A stretch of DNA of 64,000 nt from Halicephalobus mephisto (taxonomy: Eukaryota; Nematoda; Chromadorea; Rhabditida; Panagrolaimidae): the NCBI GenBank assembly GCA_009193035.1, contig SWDT01000091.1:102866-166865 (forward strand), read 5' to 3'. Each line of letters opens with the position of its first letter. Within the stretch, counting starts at the first letter, position 1. The position numbers and the translations under genes were made by a program. Below the pieces are notes generated by a model, which searched no databases, had not been told where the DNA came from, and saw only the letters and a program-made list of their open reading frames with translations. Positions 1 to 10,420 of the stretch are shown here, one piece after another.

Positions 1-8
1 TCGAAATT

Positions 9-3000
9 ATGAATAATGTTTCAACCTTTGTTACTTTAGCTCTTAGACCGTATCGTGACCGATCAGTAGACGAAGACGAATTTCGAAATAAAACAGAAAG
101 GAAAAGGTCAGGCAGAGGGTACGGTATTGCCCTCACCGACGACGCCACGGCGAGACAAAGGTTCCACATGAGACGACGGGTACTGTATAAGAGAAACAAG
201 GTGAATTAGTTCTAAACTGAGTTATAATCGAAATTATTATTCATTCAGATCTGCGATTGGAGTGTCTATGTCGCCATCACGGGACTCTTCATCGCCATCG
301 TCGACGTCGAGATGCTTGTTGACGTAGACACGAAGAAGAACAAAGCAGTAAGTCTTGGAAATTCCTCAAGTTTCAATTTTGTTTTCGAATTTTGAATAAT
401 CTCACTTTCAATCAATCAAATACTGGTGCAAATAGTACGAAATACTCGGACAAAAAATCAAGATTTAAAATCACCACAATTCAATAAACATTTAACAAAT
501 TTTAATAGTTCTCCTTTATTTTTCTCCTTTTTTTCTTCAGCGTTTGTTCCGCCTATCGCAGGATCTGCTTTACAATATCAAACGGTACAATTACAAACAT
601 AAGATACTAGGGAACTAAACGCCTAATTCCTTGCGCCATTGTAGCGTGAGATATCCACTGATGCGACCTCCTTAATAGTTCTCCTTTATTAATTTCAAAT
701 AATCTTCTTAGTTTGTTTGTAACCAAGAAATATTTTAAAATTAGAGTACAATACCTTTAAAACATTAAGGGAACACTTTTCACTTTTTAGAAGTAAAATG
801 AAGTTTATAACGAAATGCCAAGACTTGAAGCTATTGTTAAAAGACAAAATGAGCACTTTTCGTTCTTTAGAAATAAGTGAAAAGAAATTTTATAATGAAA
901 TATCAAGGTTTTAAATCAGCGTTACAACATCAGGGGAACACTTTTTGCTCTTTAAAAGTGGGTAAAAAAAGCCTCATGAATCACTTTTTACTTCTACCAA
1001 CTTTGGTCTATCTTTTATCTATTACATATTAGACGTAATAGGCACTATATTTGCATAACTATAAAATAACACAGAAGACAATAATATAAACGAATGAAGG
1101 CCCAAAGTCCGTAGTTCTCTATTTCCGAAATAGTAATTCGTCCTGGTCTGTCTCTGCTGTATAGTAGAGTCGAATCTAACATTCTACAACAATCTACTAA
1201 ATACCAAAATTCGAAATAGTGTCAAATTTACTCTATTATTCACATCGGAATCAAAATTGAACAACTCGATTTTTTAAAATTGAAATTTAAAATAATAATC
1301 AAATTTCACTATCATCAGAAACAATCACTATTTAAAATTCTGAATAAATTTATATAAATTTAAAGTCAATCCGAGATAAATTTTATATAGTTGAGTATTT
1401 TCCTTTTTAAAAACTCCAGTTCTAAATAACATTTCTAAAATCAAAATCAAATACTATTTGAAGGTTTATAGAAGTATATTGTGATTTTTTTTTGCAAAAT
1501 TTTCCTTAAAAATATTAAAATTACAACGTGAAAATTATTTATTTTTAAATCATAATTTCCAGGCTTTGGCATTGTCGTTTTGCCTCAGATTCTTCAACAT
1601 CGCTCTGACCCTAATTCTAGACTTTCTGATTGTTTGTTATCATGTTTTTGATCTCCAAGTGATGTCCGCAGACACTGGTCACAACACTATCCATCTTGGG
1701 TTTGCGTCCGTTAAAAGATGCAAAATGGCTCTGGAACTCCTCATCTGCTCCATCTGCCCGATTCCTTGTACAGGAACGATTGAATGGCCAGTTCTGTCTT
1801 CTCCAATCATGAGCATGAGGAAGGCTCATGTCCCTCTCCACGTGATACTCACGCTTCCGATGTTTCTGAGGCTGTACCTGGTGGCAAGATACATTGTTAT
1901 TCACAGTTTTACTGTCAAAGATGCTGCTACAAGAGCTATAGCTTCATTAAATCAGATATCTGTGGATTTCCCATACGTGCTGAAAACGTTGATATGCGAA
2001 AAACCGATGACAGTAGTTCTGGTCTCTGGATTGACTTTCTGGGCTACAGTGAGCTGGATGTTGACACAATGTGAGAGGTAAGGTATTCACCCTCATGATT
2101 CAATACATCAATTAAAAAATCATTAAAAAACAAAAGTCGCGTGACTAATATTAAACTTTCGTCATTCAATTTCCATCCAGAACCACAAAAAATAATTTTT
2201 TGAAGGATTTTTAACCTAGTTTTGGAGAGAAATTACTTGTAAAAGATAACAAAGTGTTGTTTACGATTTACTACGATTATAAAAATACTTTGTTTTCTAT
2301 GTTATTTAACTATGAATCTCCTTAGGTACGCTACAGGCAACATCCACTCCAACGCTCATTATCTCCTGGATTATGCTTGGTTTGAGGCCGTCACGTTCTT
2401 CTCCATAGGTTACGGTGACATCCAAGTCGAGACCTACTGCGGAAGATCCTTGGCCATATTTACTGGTATTGTTGTAAGTATAAAAACACTGCATTTAATT
2501 CCCCTAACCTTCCTCGATTCCAGGGTAACATCACTTCTTCTTTGATTACTGTACTCTTGGGACAGAGGATGTTGCTTTCATTGTCAGAAAAAAGGGTGAA
2601 TCAAGTGATTGCTGAATCCCAGTTAAATATCCTCAACAGAAACGCCGCTGCAAAGGTCCTCCAGTGGACGTGGAGAACTATTTGTTGGAAAAGAAAGGTA
2701 CTAAATGAGATAGAGGAGACACAGAGAAGGAAGACAACAATGTTGTACTTGAGGGTTGCTCAAAGGAATCTCCTCCAAGCAGTTTTGAAGTTAGTTTTTG
2801 TTAATATTCAAAAACACAGTATTTCCCATAGATTACGGTCACTTGTAATTTTGCACATAAGGGAGTTGCCTAAAATATGTAAGGCTTACAGGGGGAAGGG
2901 GGTCCCAGAAAAGTACCATCTAAACCTTACACATTTTAGACAAGCTCCCTTATAGATTATTTTAGCTTTTTTTAATTTAGAGATCTTGTCTAAGTATATA

Positions 3001-3701
3001 AGGCTTACATAATGCTTTTCTAGGATCCCCTCCCCCTGTAAGCCTTACATATTTTAGGCAAACTCCTTAATGGGTATCTTCAAAATAGTTTTAAATTCAA
3101 CAAGAAATTTAAACAGAATTTTGAAATAGTTAAAATTCAAAAATTTTTCCATCATTGATGTTTTGGATTTTCCTTTTTAGACAGAAATTGCTATTTTTAA
3201 TTATGGAAATTTACATATCAAGTTGAATGAATAAAGAAAAAAATATGCACAAAATAAGACAAAATAAAAATACAGTATATTTTGAATTTTCAGAATCAAT
3301 ATAGATGAAATTTAATAAGATCCCAAAATACTTGATAAAATCTGTTTTGAATTTTGCCTAATATATCCCAAATTATGTGATTATAATCCGTAAAAAATAT
3401 CTGCAATTTTTTTGTTCTAAGAAAATTTTAAATTTAAACTATTACGAAATAATACTTTATTTTCAGTTTTCGAAAATGTCGATGGAAACTTCGACTAAAG
3501 ATTGAAGAAGAAGATGACGCTATCGCCATCAAAAGAGCCTTCAATGAGACGGAAGACAGGTTAAAGGGACTTCGCCAACGGCAAAGTCAAGTGGGAGCTA
3601 GATTAGCTGCCTTGATAAGCCACGTGGACAGGTTGACCGATATGGTAAATGTAAAAATTGGAAAAGAAGTTATCAATGGAACTTCTCAGTTGCAATTTTA
3701 A
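9..3701 (+). CDS. Small-conductance Ca2+-activated K+ channel (SK/KCNL family)
   Basis: Six exons join in phase: 9-200, 249-347, 1563-2077, 2326-2473, 2524-2789 and 3467-3701 (484 aa). The protein would be a plasma-membrane K+ channel opened by calmodulin-bound Ca2+. Seen: a first hydrophobic segment (exon 2), an S4-like FLRLYLVARYIVIHS, the selectivity filter FFSIGYGDI with the following TYCGRSLAIFTGI, and a NAAAKVLQWTWR segment where SK channels bind calmodulin. A C-terminal heptad-rich tail (RLKGLRQRQSQVGARLAAL) follows. Family order and spacing match SK channels. The first ATG lies 8 bases into the window and the frame is open upstream, so earlier exons may be missing. An alternative end is possible: donor at 3645 joined to an in-phase 15-codon exon at 4939-4983. 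Exon 5 to 6 spans paired palindromic repeats. Confidence 0.88.
348..1562 (+). other. Intron 2 of the K+ channel gene
   Basis: AT-rich intron. Around 768-965 a short phrase (aacacttttc.ctttttagaag-like) recurs about three times. A stretch at 541-616 follows a good acceptor and stays open for 25 codons, but the flanking exons already join in phase and match SK channels across the junction, so it is not needed. Nothing else recognised. Confidence 0.6.
2859..3070. repeat. Pair of palindromic elements inside K+ channel intron 5
   Basis: Two roughly 95-base hairpin-forming units lie back to back (about 2859-2952 and 2980-3070). Each has arms reading aagggag..gcctaaaatatg and taaggcttaca, then the reverse complement, around a C/G-rich centre (gggggaagggggtcc or its complement). 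The same pair occurs inverted at 4579-4788. Arm length and repeated inverted structure suggest a miniature inverted-repeat or foldback element. No coding capacity. Confidence 0.75.
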
Positions 3702-3824
3702 CGGGCATATTTCCGAAATTACAAAATAAAGTTTAAATTCAACATCAGATAAGAAATATTCAAATGTAAAAATTATATCAACCAAAGTAAATCCGGTTTA
3801 AAACAATAAAATTAACTATACGGA

Positions 3825-4430
3825 GAAAATTGAAAACATGTAGTTCTTCGTTTTCACACACGAAAAAGTTGTAACTTTTGGCTTTGTAACTGTTGTATTT
3901 GCCACTCCGAGTGACTCATGTCTAGATGATGAAGTCGATACTCGAAGAAAAGATTTATATAATAGATGCCTTAGGCACAATACAAAATACTCTGTCGCAC
4001 TCGGTACAAACAAACATAATAACTCCCCGCCAAGAGGAACTGTATGTTCCTTTCTCAGTGTTAAGGGAATCCGTTCGGAACCAAATATTCCCTTATCGGT
4101 GCGAAAATAATCCGTTCGGGACCAAACACTTCTCAGTGTTAAGGGAATCCGTTCGGGACCAAACACTCCCTTGTCGGTAAGAAAATAATCCGTTCGGGAC
4201 CAAACACTCCTTCTCAGTGTTAAGGGAATCCATTCGGGACCAAACACTCCTTTGTCGGTTGCGCTTCCCATTAAGGATAGGGTATCCAATTTAACAGTAA
4301 TAATTGCGGAATATAACATAATAGTCACATTTTTCGTGAATACTTGGCATTTGTGACGGAACTATAACTTAATAATGACGATTTTCGTTTGTTACTATGC
4401 CAAAAGTTACGCTTCGTTTTGTATACAGGA
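3825..4430. mobile_element. Putative TIR (foldback/MITE-like) element
   Basis: Left end near 3842-3890 contains agttgtaacttttggctttg. Right end near 4385-4425 contains the near reverse complement, gttactatgccaaaagttac. The roughly 600 bases between hold an 80-bp minisatellite and no plausible gene. Right-end-like sequence (ataacataat.gtcacattt, then ccaaaagtta) recurs near 19850-20065 and, more weakly, 57560-57660, so this is a dispersed family. No target-site duplication was established by eye. Confidence 0.5.
4050..4262. repeat. About 80-bp minisatellite, 2.6 copies
   Basis: The phrase ctcagtgttaaggg begins at 4054, 4132 and 4213 (periods 78 and 81). Each unit also holds one or two copies of aatccgttcgggaccaaacac. 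The repeat keeps open frames on both strands, giving apparently repetitive peptides. This is expected of a short tandem repeat and is not taken as coding. Confidence 0.85.
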
Positions 4431-4578
4431 TCCTAAATCTAAAGTTTTATCAGTAAATTATCTGTGCATGAAAATTCTATACCCTGTGTTTTATATTCTC
4501 ATCAGAAGATCAATTCACAGATCGTGATAGTTATTTGAGTAGAATTTCCTAATAATTTTTCATGATCCTGCTTCTAAT

Positions 4579-4788
4579 AAGGGAGCTTGCCTGAAATTTA
4601 TAAGGCTTACAGGGGGGTCTCAGAAAAGCATCATGTAAGCCTTACACATTTTAGACAAGCTCTCTAAATTTTAAAAAAGCTAAAATAACCTATAAGGGAG
4701 CTTATCTAAAATATATAAGACTTACATGGTGCTTTTCTAGGACCCCCTCTCCTTGTAAGCCTTACATATTTTAGACAAGCTCCCTAAG
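4579..4788. repeat. Second pair of palindromic elements, inverted
   Basis: Same two-unit arrangement as at 2859-3070 but in the opposite orientation. The spacer aaaaaagctaaaataacctat corresponds to the reverse complement of the spacer in the first pair. The whole two-unit block therefore behaves as one element of about 210 bp. Confidence 0.75.
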
Positions 4789-5408
4789 ACATGATTTGCA
4801 GCTTTTATTTTATCGTCATTTCTAAGAACTTTAATGATCATTAAAATTATAAAATTCAATCAAGATATTGAGTATCTGGATAGCAACTGACGATTACGAT
4901 TGGTGAACTTCAGAATCCTTTTTAGAGTATAATTTCAGAAATCTGTGGTTGGAAAGAAGTTGGAGATACAGAAGAGTCGGTAGTACTCAAATACTAGATT
5001 GGTTATACTCCATCTACCAGCTGTATGAGATTCTCAAAATCGAAACTTTTTTATCTTAATTTCGAAAGTCAACTCTCGAGTTCAATCCCGAATTCGGAGT
5101 ATATACGTTCTACTACCTTAATCCTTATATTTTGTATTCAAATCTAAGAACAGTTATAATTTTGTGCCAAAAAATTTAACGTAGAATGACTGTTTAATTG
5201 AAATTATAAATTTTCTTTTCACTTTATTCCTACGTTGTTGAAATCTGTAATTTTCCATATATTTATTACACTAATCTTTAAAGAAATTTTAATACAATAA
5301 AAACTAACAGTAAAGTTGTTTCTAGTTTTCTGAATCTTCCCATGATACATACCGTTTTGAGATCAGTATCTGAAAAGATTCTTTTTTAGCGTTGTTACGG
5401 ACATCTGT
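4789..5408. other. Spacer between K+ channel and chemoreceptor
   Basis: AT-rich. The only coding-like item is an acceptor-flanked, in-phase 15-codon stretch at 4939-4983 that could be an alternative last exon of the K+ channel gene. Otherwise nothing recognised. Confidence 0.5.
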
Positions 5409-6536
5409 CTATTTAAAGTGATTTTTCCTTCGGAATGGACTACGACTTGGTTTTTGATGCTTTTGAGTAGTAGTCCACAGATTTACTTGCTGGTGTGTCC
5501 CATCCATGTGAATATTGACTATGTGATTATTATTACTTGGACTAACATGATTTATTTTCTTATGTCTTGATACTAAACTTATGATGAAAATTCTGTAAGG
5601 TGTAATCGCAATCAAGGTAACTATGTTATCAAAAATAGGAAAAGACCAAATAAAAATAAATGGAACAAGCAAGAAACCAGGAGAAACATCTAATAATCCT
5701 CCAATAAATAATGATATTGATGGAAGAACTATGAGAATGCTCATTGACAGACATTGGAAAATAAGAAAACGGAAAAGCATCAAGTGATTTGTACGAGTTA
5801 TCTTTGCTCGAATTAGTACGAATTTTCTGATTTTCCTTACACAGAGAACAAAGAATACGGTACAAACGATGAAATAGAGGACTGCAAAAGGAGCAATAAA
5901 GAGAACTGGATAAGAGACCTTACTCACATCTATAGAGATTAAAACTTGCTGTTGTTTCAACAAATCTTCTCCAATGATGTATCGCTTGATGAGTACTGTA
6001 GTTTCCTCTGCAGATCTCAGTAATTTTCCATAGCAAATGTAATAACTTAAAACTACACCGATGTACATATACAGGAACCCAGTAAGTGAAACATAAAAAA
6101 CTGGTTTTTGATAAAATGGAATCCCTATCTTTATAGTATTGCTCATAGCAATTAATCTTTCAATTAACATACACATAAAGCAAATAAGTACTCCTATAAT
6201 AGAAAATAATAGTATGAATCCCAATATCAAAGTAGTAGATTCGTTCATTGGGTAAAGTAGTCCTTGAGGAAACAATATTAAATAAACAGGAATTATCACT
6301 GGCTTCAAAAATAATATACATAATTCAAACACAGCATTGCAGAAAGTGTAAAGTAGTAGATAAATTTTAAACCTTTGCATGGACGGAGGACTCAGAAAAT
6401 AAACTATGAAGAAGACGATAATCGAAAGCACAACTCCAAATATGCTGATTACCGACATTACTATCCTGAACCATTCTGTTGCTGAAGTGGAATAGACTTT
6501 ATCCTGTACTAACGTTGGAAATTCAGGGTTCGTCAT
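5409..6536 (-). CDS. Seven-transmembrane chemoreceptor, Str superfamily-like
   Basis: Single uninterrupted 375-aa frame with seven strong hydrophobic segments. These are near residues 22-48, 58-85, 100-132, 143-168, 207-235, 249-280 and 287-312. Seen: MLIERLIAM after TM3, where nematode receptors carry an ERY-like motif, and AITPYRIFI after TM7, matching the (V/T)xPYR signature of Str-superfamily receptors. A basic/polar tail follows. The likely role is a G-protein-coupled chemoreceptor of sensory neurons (inference). No intron is evident, which is less usual for this family. The exact subfamily (srh, sri, srj or str) cannot be decided by eye. Its frame is unrelated in detail to the tandem pair near 62 kb. 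Confidence 0.8.
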   Translation of the reverse strand: MTNPEFPTLVQDKVYSTSATEWFRIVMSVISIFGVVLSIIVFFIVYFLSPPSMQRFKIYLLLYTFCNAVFELCILFLKPVIIPVYLILFPQGLLYPMNESTTLILGFILLFSIIGVLICFMCMLIERLIAMSNTIKIGIPFYQKPVFYVSLTGFLYMYIGVVLSYYICYGKLLRSAEETTVLIKRYIIGEDLLKQQQVLISIDVSKVSYPVLFIAPFAVLYFIVCTVFFVLCVRKIRKFVLIRAKITRTNHLMLFRFLIFQCLSMSILIVLPSISLFIGGLLDVSPGFLLVPFIFIWSFPIFDNIVTLIAITPYRIFIISLVSRHKKINHVSPSNNNHIVNIHMDGTHQQVNLWTTTQKHQKPSRSPFRRKNHFK

Positions 6537-7541
6537 TTTTAAACAGCAATTTGGAATAAACCAATTTCGTTTTTAATCAAAGTACAGGTGAAAATTAAAC
6601 GAATATAAAAAATACTCTTTGGTTGATAATAATTTAAAAAAACGAATTAATTTATGTTAAAGGATCACTTGTGTGTATTAATATTAAGTGAATAGAGTAA
6701 TAATTGTTGGATTTTCTACTTATAAAATCTAATTACCTAACTGGACTTAGTGATTCCGTTGCAATTTATGATAAAATACAATTTCGACATATTACTATAT
6801 TGTAGTTGATAGAATAAAAGCAGTAATCCTTCTTACTGTTGATTTGTATCAGTCTCTTCATTGTCCTCAAACTTGGGTAACTAAACCGAAGAAAGTGATA
6901 ATTATAACTATGGTAAAACAAGATATAAGCCATAAGACATAAGACATAATACATAATACATAAGACATAGTATATTACTATTACTTAAAGCATATGATTG
7001 CGGTAAACACAAAACGCGAATCAGACACATTAATAGTGAAGATAGAGATCCGCTTGTCTCTTTGCATTGATGATTCATCTGCCGTTCTCCACTACTTCCA
7101 TCTTTGACTGCGTCGACATAGAGATTCTTAAGAGTCATCAAAATGTACGAAACCCTATCATAGTACGAATTATCCATTGAAGTAGTAATAATTGATAATA
7201 AGGAAAAATAAAGTTCAAAATCTCCAGATCTGATTATTTTATTTTAGGTATTTTCTCAAGTGTAAAAATAGTCTTAATTTTCCAAGTTTGTGTATAAAAA
7301 ATACAAATTTCCGTAAAATAATTATTTATCGCTTTTTTCATCAGTCTACTTTACACTAACAAGAGTTATTGAATTTCCTAACATAATGACATTATTCATT
7401 TTCATAGATGTTCTTGGTTTTTCTACCCCCTGCCCCGTACACCTTCAAGCCACTTAATCCTTAATTTTTTATTTTAAAAAACATTTAAAGATCATAATTC
7501 CAATAAAAATGTACAAAACAACAATTTAAAAAAAAATTATT
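6537..7541. other. Spacer with a short microsatellite
   Basis: Contains an agacata/atacata microsatellite at about 6928-6972. A minus-strand open frame starts at 7177 (MDNSYYDRVSYILMTLKNL...). It is not excluded as a short first exon, but no partner exon was found. Otherwise AT-rich without recognised features. Confidence 0.5.
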
Positions 7542-8138
7542 TTATTGTTGAACTTCAACGACAACAACATCAGGATCTTCAGTCGGGATCACTTTGGCTT
7601 CCTTGTCTTCTCCTTTGGGTTCTTCAAGTTCCTTCTTCTCTGGAGATGGTTCTTCCAGAGGTTGAACTTCTTCCTTCTGTGGAGTCGGCGGAGGAGTCAC
7701 GGACTTGGCGACGAAATTGATCGGGATACTGACTTTGCCAGACTCCGTCTTCTGTTTCTTCTTTTTCTCGGCAGTGATGACCAGTTTTCCATTTTTGAAT
7801 TCATTCTTGAAAGTCTCTCTGTTAACTTCTTCTGGGATCGGAATCCTCCTGATGAAGTTTCTTTCGAGTGTTCCGGCATCAGAATCGAGGTCTCCAGCGA
7901 CGACGTGTCCTTCAACAACAAGCAAGTTCTTATCGATGGTGATCTTCAAGTTTTCTGGAGAATATCCACGACAATCCACTCTGAGAACGAAATCAGACTC
8001 GTCCACAACAGGTTTGACGTATTCTCGACGGATCTTGACTACAGGAGTGTCGTCGAAGAAGTCAAAAATAGGTTCCCTTTTTCTGTAGTGGGGACCTGGC
8101 TCACCGAAGACAGATTCGAAAATAGCAGGAAGCAGCAT
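7542..8138 (-). CDS. Small heat-shock protein (alpha-crystallin domain) with acidic tail
   Basis: Intronless 198-aa frame. The alpha-crystallin domain covers about residues 45-145. Seen: LRVDCRGYSPENLKITID (beta-strand block), LERNFIRRIPIPEEV, and NGKLVITAEKKK near the domain end. An IPI (residues about 136-138), where sHSPs carry an IxI/V motif, follows. An unusual tail of about 50 residues is rich in E, P and K and ends VVVVEVQQ. It should act as an ATP-independent chaperone binding unfolding proteins. It is divergently paired with the sHSP at 8547. The intervening DNA holds four heat-shock elements and a TATA box facing this gene at about 8211-8221. Confidence 0.92.
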   Translation of the reverse strand: MLLPAIFESVFGEPGPHYRKREPIFDFFDDTPVVKIRREYVKPVVDESDFVLRVDCRGYSPENLKITIDKNLLVVEGHVVAGDLDSDAGTLERNFIRRIPIPEEVNRETFKNEFKNGKLVITAEKKKKQKTESGKVSIPINFVAKSVTPPPTPQKEEVQPLEEPSPEKKELEEPKGEDKEAKVIPTEDPDVVVVEVQQ

Positions 8139-8546
8139 TTCAACAGAAATCAGAATACTTTCCGAGGAGTAAAATCGAGGGAAAAGTGAAAACTCATCAT
8201 TCCATTTTCGCTTTTATATGAGTCAAAAAGAAATTCGCGAAACTTCCAGAAACCAAAAAGAATCTTTCAAAAACAGCAGCATTGCGAAAAAAAGTCCTCC
8301 GCCCTCTTTCGCGAAATTTCTAGAAACGAAAAGACCTCTTTCGAAAAATCATCAATTGCGAAAGGAGTTCCCCGCCCTCTTTCGCGAAATTTCTAGAAAC
8401 GAAAAGTAACTCTTTCGAAAAATCATCAATTGCGAAAAAAGTCCTCCGCCCTCTTTCGTGAAAGTTCTAGTCTTTTCGCGAGTAAATGCGAAATTATATA
8501 AAAGCCAGTTTTTCCAAAACGATGACAACTTGGATTTCCTGCAGAA
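8139..8546. promoter_or_regulatory. Bidirectional heat-shock promoter with four 74-bp-spaced HSEs
   Basis: Core elements gcgaaa.ttc.agaaac start at 8237, 8311 and 8385, with a weaker fourth, gtgaaagttctagt, at about 8459. Spacing is 74 bases. Each contains GAAnnTTCnnGAA, the heat-shock factor recognition pattern. The larger unit (attgcgaaa at 8281, 8355 and 8429; tcctccgccctctttcg) repeats with the same period. TATA boxes lie at both edges: tatataaaag at 8495-8504 for the plus gene, and cttttatatga at 8211-8221 (minus-strand TATA) for the minus gene. Confidence 0.9.
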
Positions 8547-9014
8547 ATGGCGCTTTACATGTGTCCTCCTCGTCCATTGTGCTACCGTCGCTTCCATTAT
8601 CCCATCAGATCTCTAAATTCCGACATTGAGGAAGCTCTTGGACTTGTTTCTGCTTTCCTGGACAACCTTTCAAGTCCTGATTCTCATCCTCAAAGTAAGT
8701 TCACCCTAGATGAAAGCGGAAATTTCAAATTCCACATCGACATCCGTGGTTACAAACCAGAAGAACTCAAAATCGACATGGAAGGAAAAGAATTAGTCAT
8801 CACTGGTCATCATTCTTCTGAAGACGAACATGGAAAATCAGAACATTCCTTCACTCGTCGATTCCTCGTCCCTGAATCCATCGATCTGGAATCCATCAAG
8901 GCCAATATTGTAGAAAACAACGCCCTCGAGATCACCGGCAACAAGATTCCAATCAAGGAATCAGAAAAGAAGTCCATCCAGATCAACATGAAATCAGCTG
9001 AAAAACCAAATTAA
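8547..9014 (+). CDS. Small heat-shock protein, HSP-16/SIP-1 type
   Basis: Intronless 155-aa frame with an alpha-crystallin domain at about residues 48-135. Seen: FHIDIRGYKPEELKIDMEGK followed by ELVITGHH and EHGKSEHSFTRRFLVPESI. This matches the worm HSP-16/SIP-1 pattern (KPE(E/D)LKI, EHG.S..SF.R...LP). A short hydrophilic C-terminus follows. It should hold denaturing proteins soluble during stress. The start lies about 43 bases after the TATA box. An AATAAA polyadenylation signal lies at 9073-9078. It is divergent from the sHSP at 7542-8138 and probably co-induced through the shared heat-shock elements. Confidence 0.92.
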   Translation: MALYMCPPRPLCYRRFHYPIRSLNSDIEEALGLVSAFLDNLSSPDSHPQSKFTLDESGNFKFHIDIRGYKPEELKIDMEGKELVITGHHSSEDEHGKSEHSFTRRFLVPESIDLESIKANIVENNALEITGNKIPIKESEKKSIQINMKSAEKPN

Positions 9015-9112
9015 TTTTAAACATTTGGAAATTCTCTAAGTTGTTTGTAATTTAACATTTGTAAGTTAATAGTAATAAAAATCACCAAACAAAATGTTAT
9101 TTGATAAACAAA

Positions 9113-9319
9113 TTAATTTCCATATAGTCTAGCCGTAAGTTCTAAAAATCCTTTAAAATATTCAAACTCGATATCTTTAGTCACCTTACCAAAATCCGAA
9201 AATTCCGGTTCCATCTTATGATTCCTCGATGTTACCGCACTTTCTTGCAGATTATAAACAGTAATTGTATTTTTCAAGAAATCACTGATTTCGTAATTAA
9301 CAGCATTCACCTCATTCAT
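9113..9319 (-). CDS. Hypothetical small ORF
   Basis: Intronless 68-aa frame starting MNEVNAVNYEISDFL and ending ELTARLYGN. Composition is protein-like (mixed charge, few low-complexity runs) in otherwise AT-rich spacer, and it lies tail-to-tail with the sHSP gene. No recognised family, no signal peptide, no convincing extra exon. It could be a real small protein or chance. Confidence 0.3.
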   Translation of the reverse strand: MNEVNAVNYEISDFLKNTITVYNLQESAVTSRNHKMEPEFSDFGKVTKDIEFEYFKGFLELTARLYGN

Positions 9320-9599
9320 TTTAGAATAATCGGGGAACCCTCATCCACTACAAATATTTCTTTCCACCGGGGTTCAGTGTAATCCTAAAACGAGTTTTGT
9401 TCTCGTCAATTCCTAGCTCACCATTACGAATCAACCCGATTCAGATGCCCCAAATTTCCTTAGACATCAATCCCCTCAGTTTTGTACAATCGATCTGTTT
9501 TATCTCTAAAATAACCTTAAAAACCAAAAGACAGACAGATCTAGAAAACAGTATCTAACTAGATTTCAATCATCTATCCGCCAGGTCGTTAAACACTGC

Positions 9600-10052
<453 letters not shown>

Positions 10053-10420
10053 TCATCCACGAAAATCACACGCGTTGAACTAAAATCAAAGTAAATTCTA
10101 TATCAGAACCACGTAATATAGTCTCTAGAGAAAGAAAATCAGAAGAACGAAAAAAATGAACAAACGTCCAGACAACAAAACCAGTAATTATCAATGGCAA
10201 TCGAGACCGACAAAAGCCAAGTGAACGACATGGTAGCAGCGAGCGACCAGCAAGCATTCGCTGTGGGAGCCTCACATTGCGGTCTCTTTCATCTCGAAAC
10301 GCTAAATCACGTCCAACAAAATCTCCTACGAAAAAACCCAAAAAGTACCGACTATTCTTAACAAAATAACTTATCAAAATCTTCCTAGTCAATTTAACAA
10401 CTAGTGAAATTAATTTTCAG

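Noticed and set aside
541..618. Possible extra K+ channel exon after a good acceptor
   Set aside because: Exons at 249-347 and 1563-2077 join in phase and match SK channels across the junction; the stretch ends in a stop and has no family similarity.
3816..4328. 170-codon minus-strand frame with repeated VFGPE/IPLTLR peptides
   Set aside because: It is the translation of an 80-bp tandem repeat within a TIR element, both strands stay open, and no splice or start signals support it.
5060..5110. tRNA-like B-box (gttcaatccc)
   Set aside because: The flanking bases cannot form a T-stem and no A-box or acceptor stem is present.
10066..10392. 108-codon minus-strand frame upstream of ATP synthase subunit c
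   Set aside because: Position is the subunit c promoter/5' region, composition is Arg/Phe-rich without domains, and no splice partner was found.
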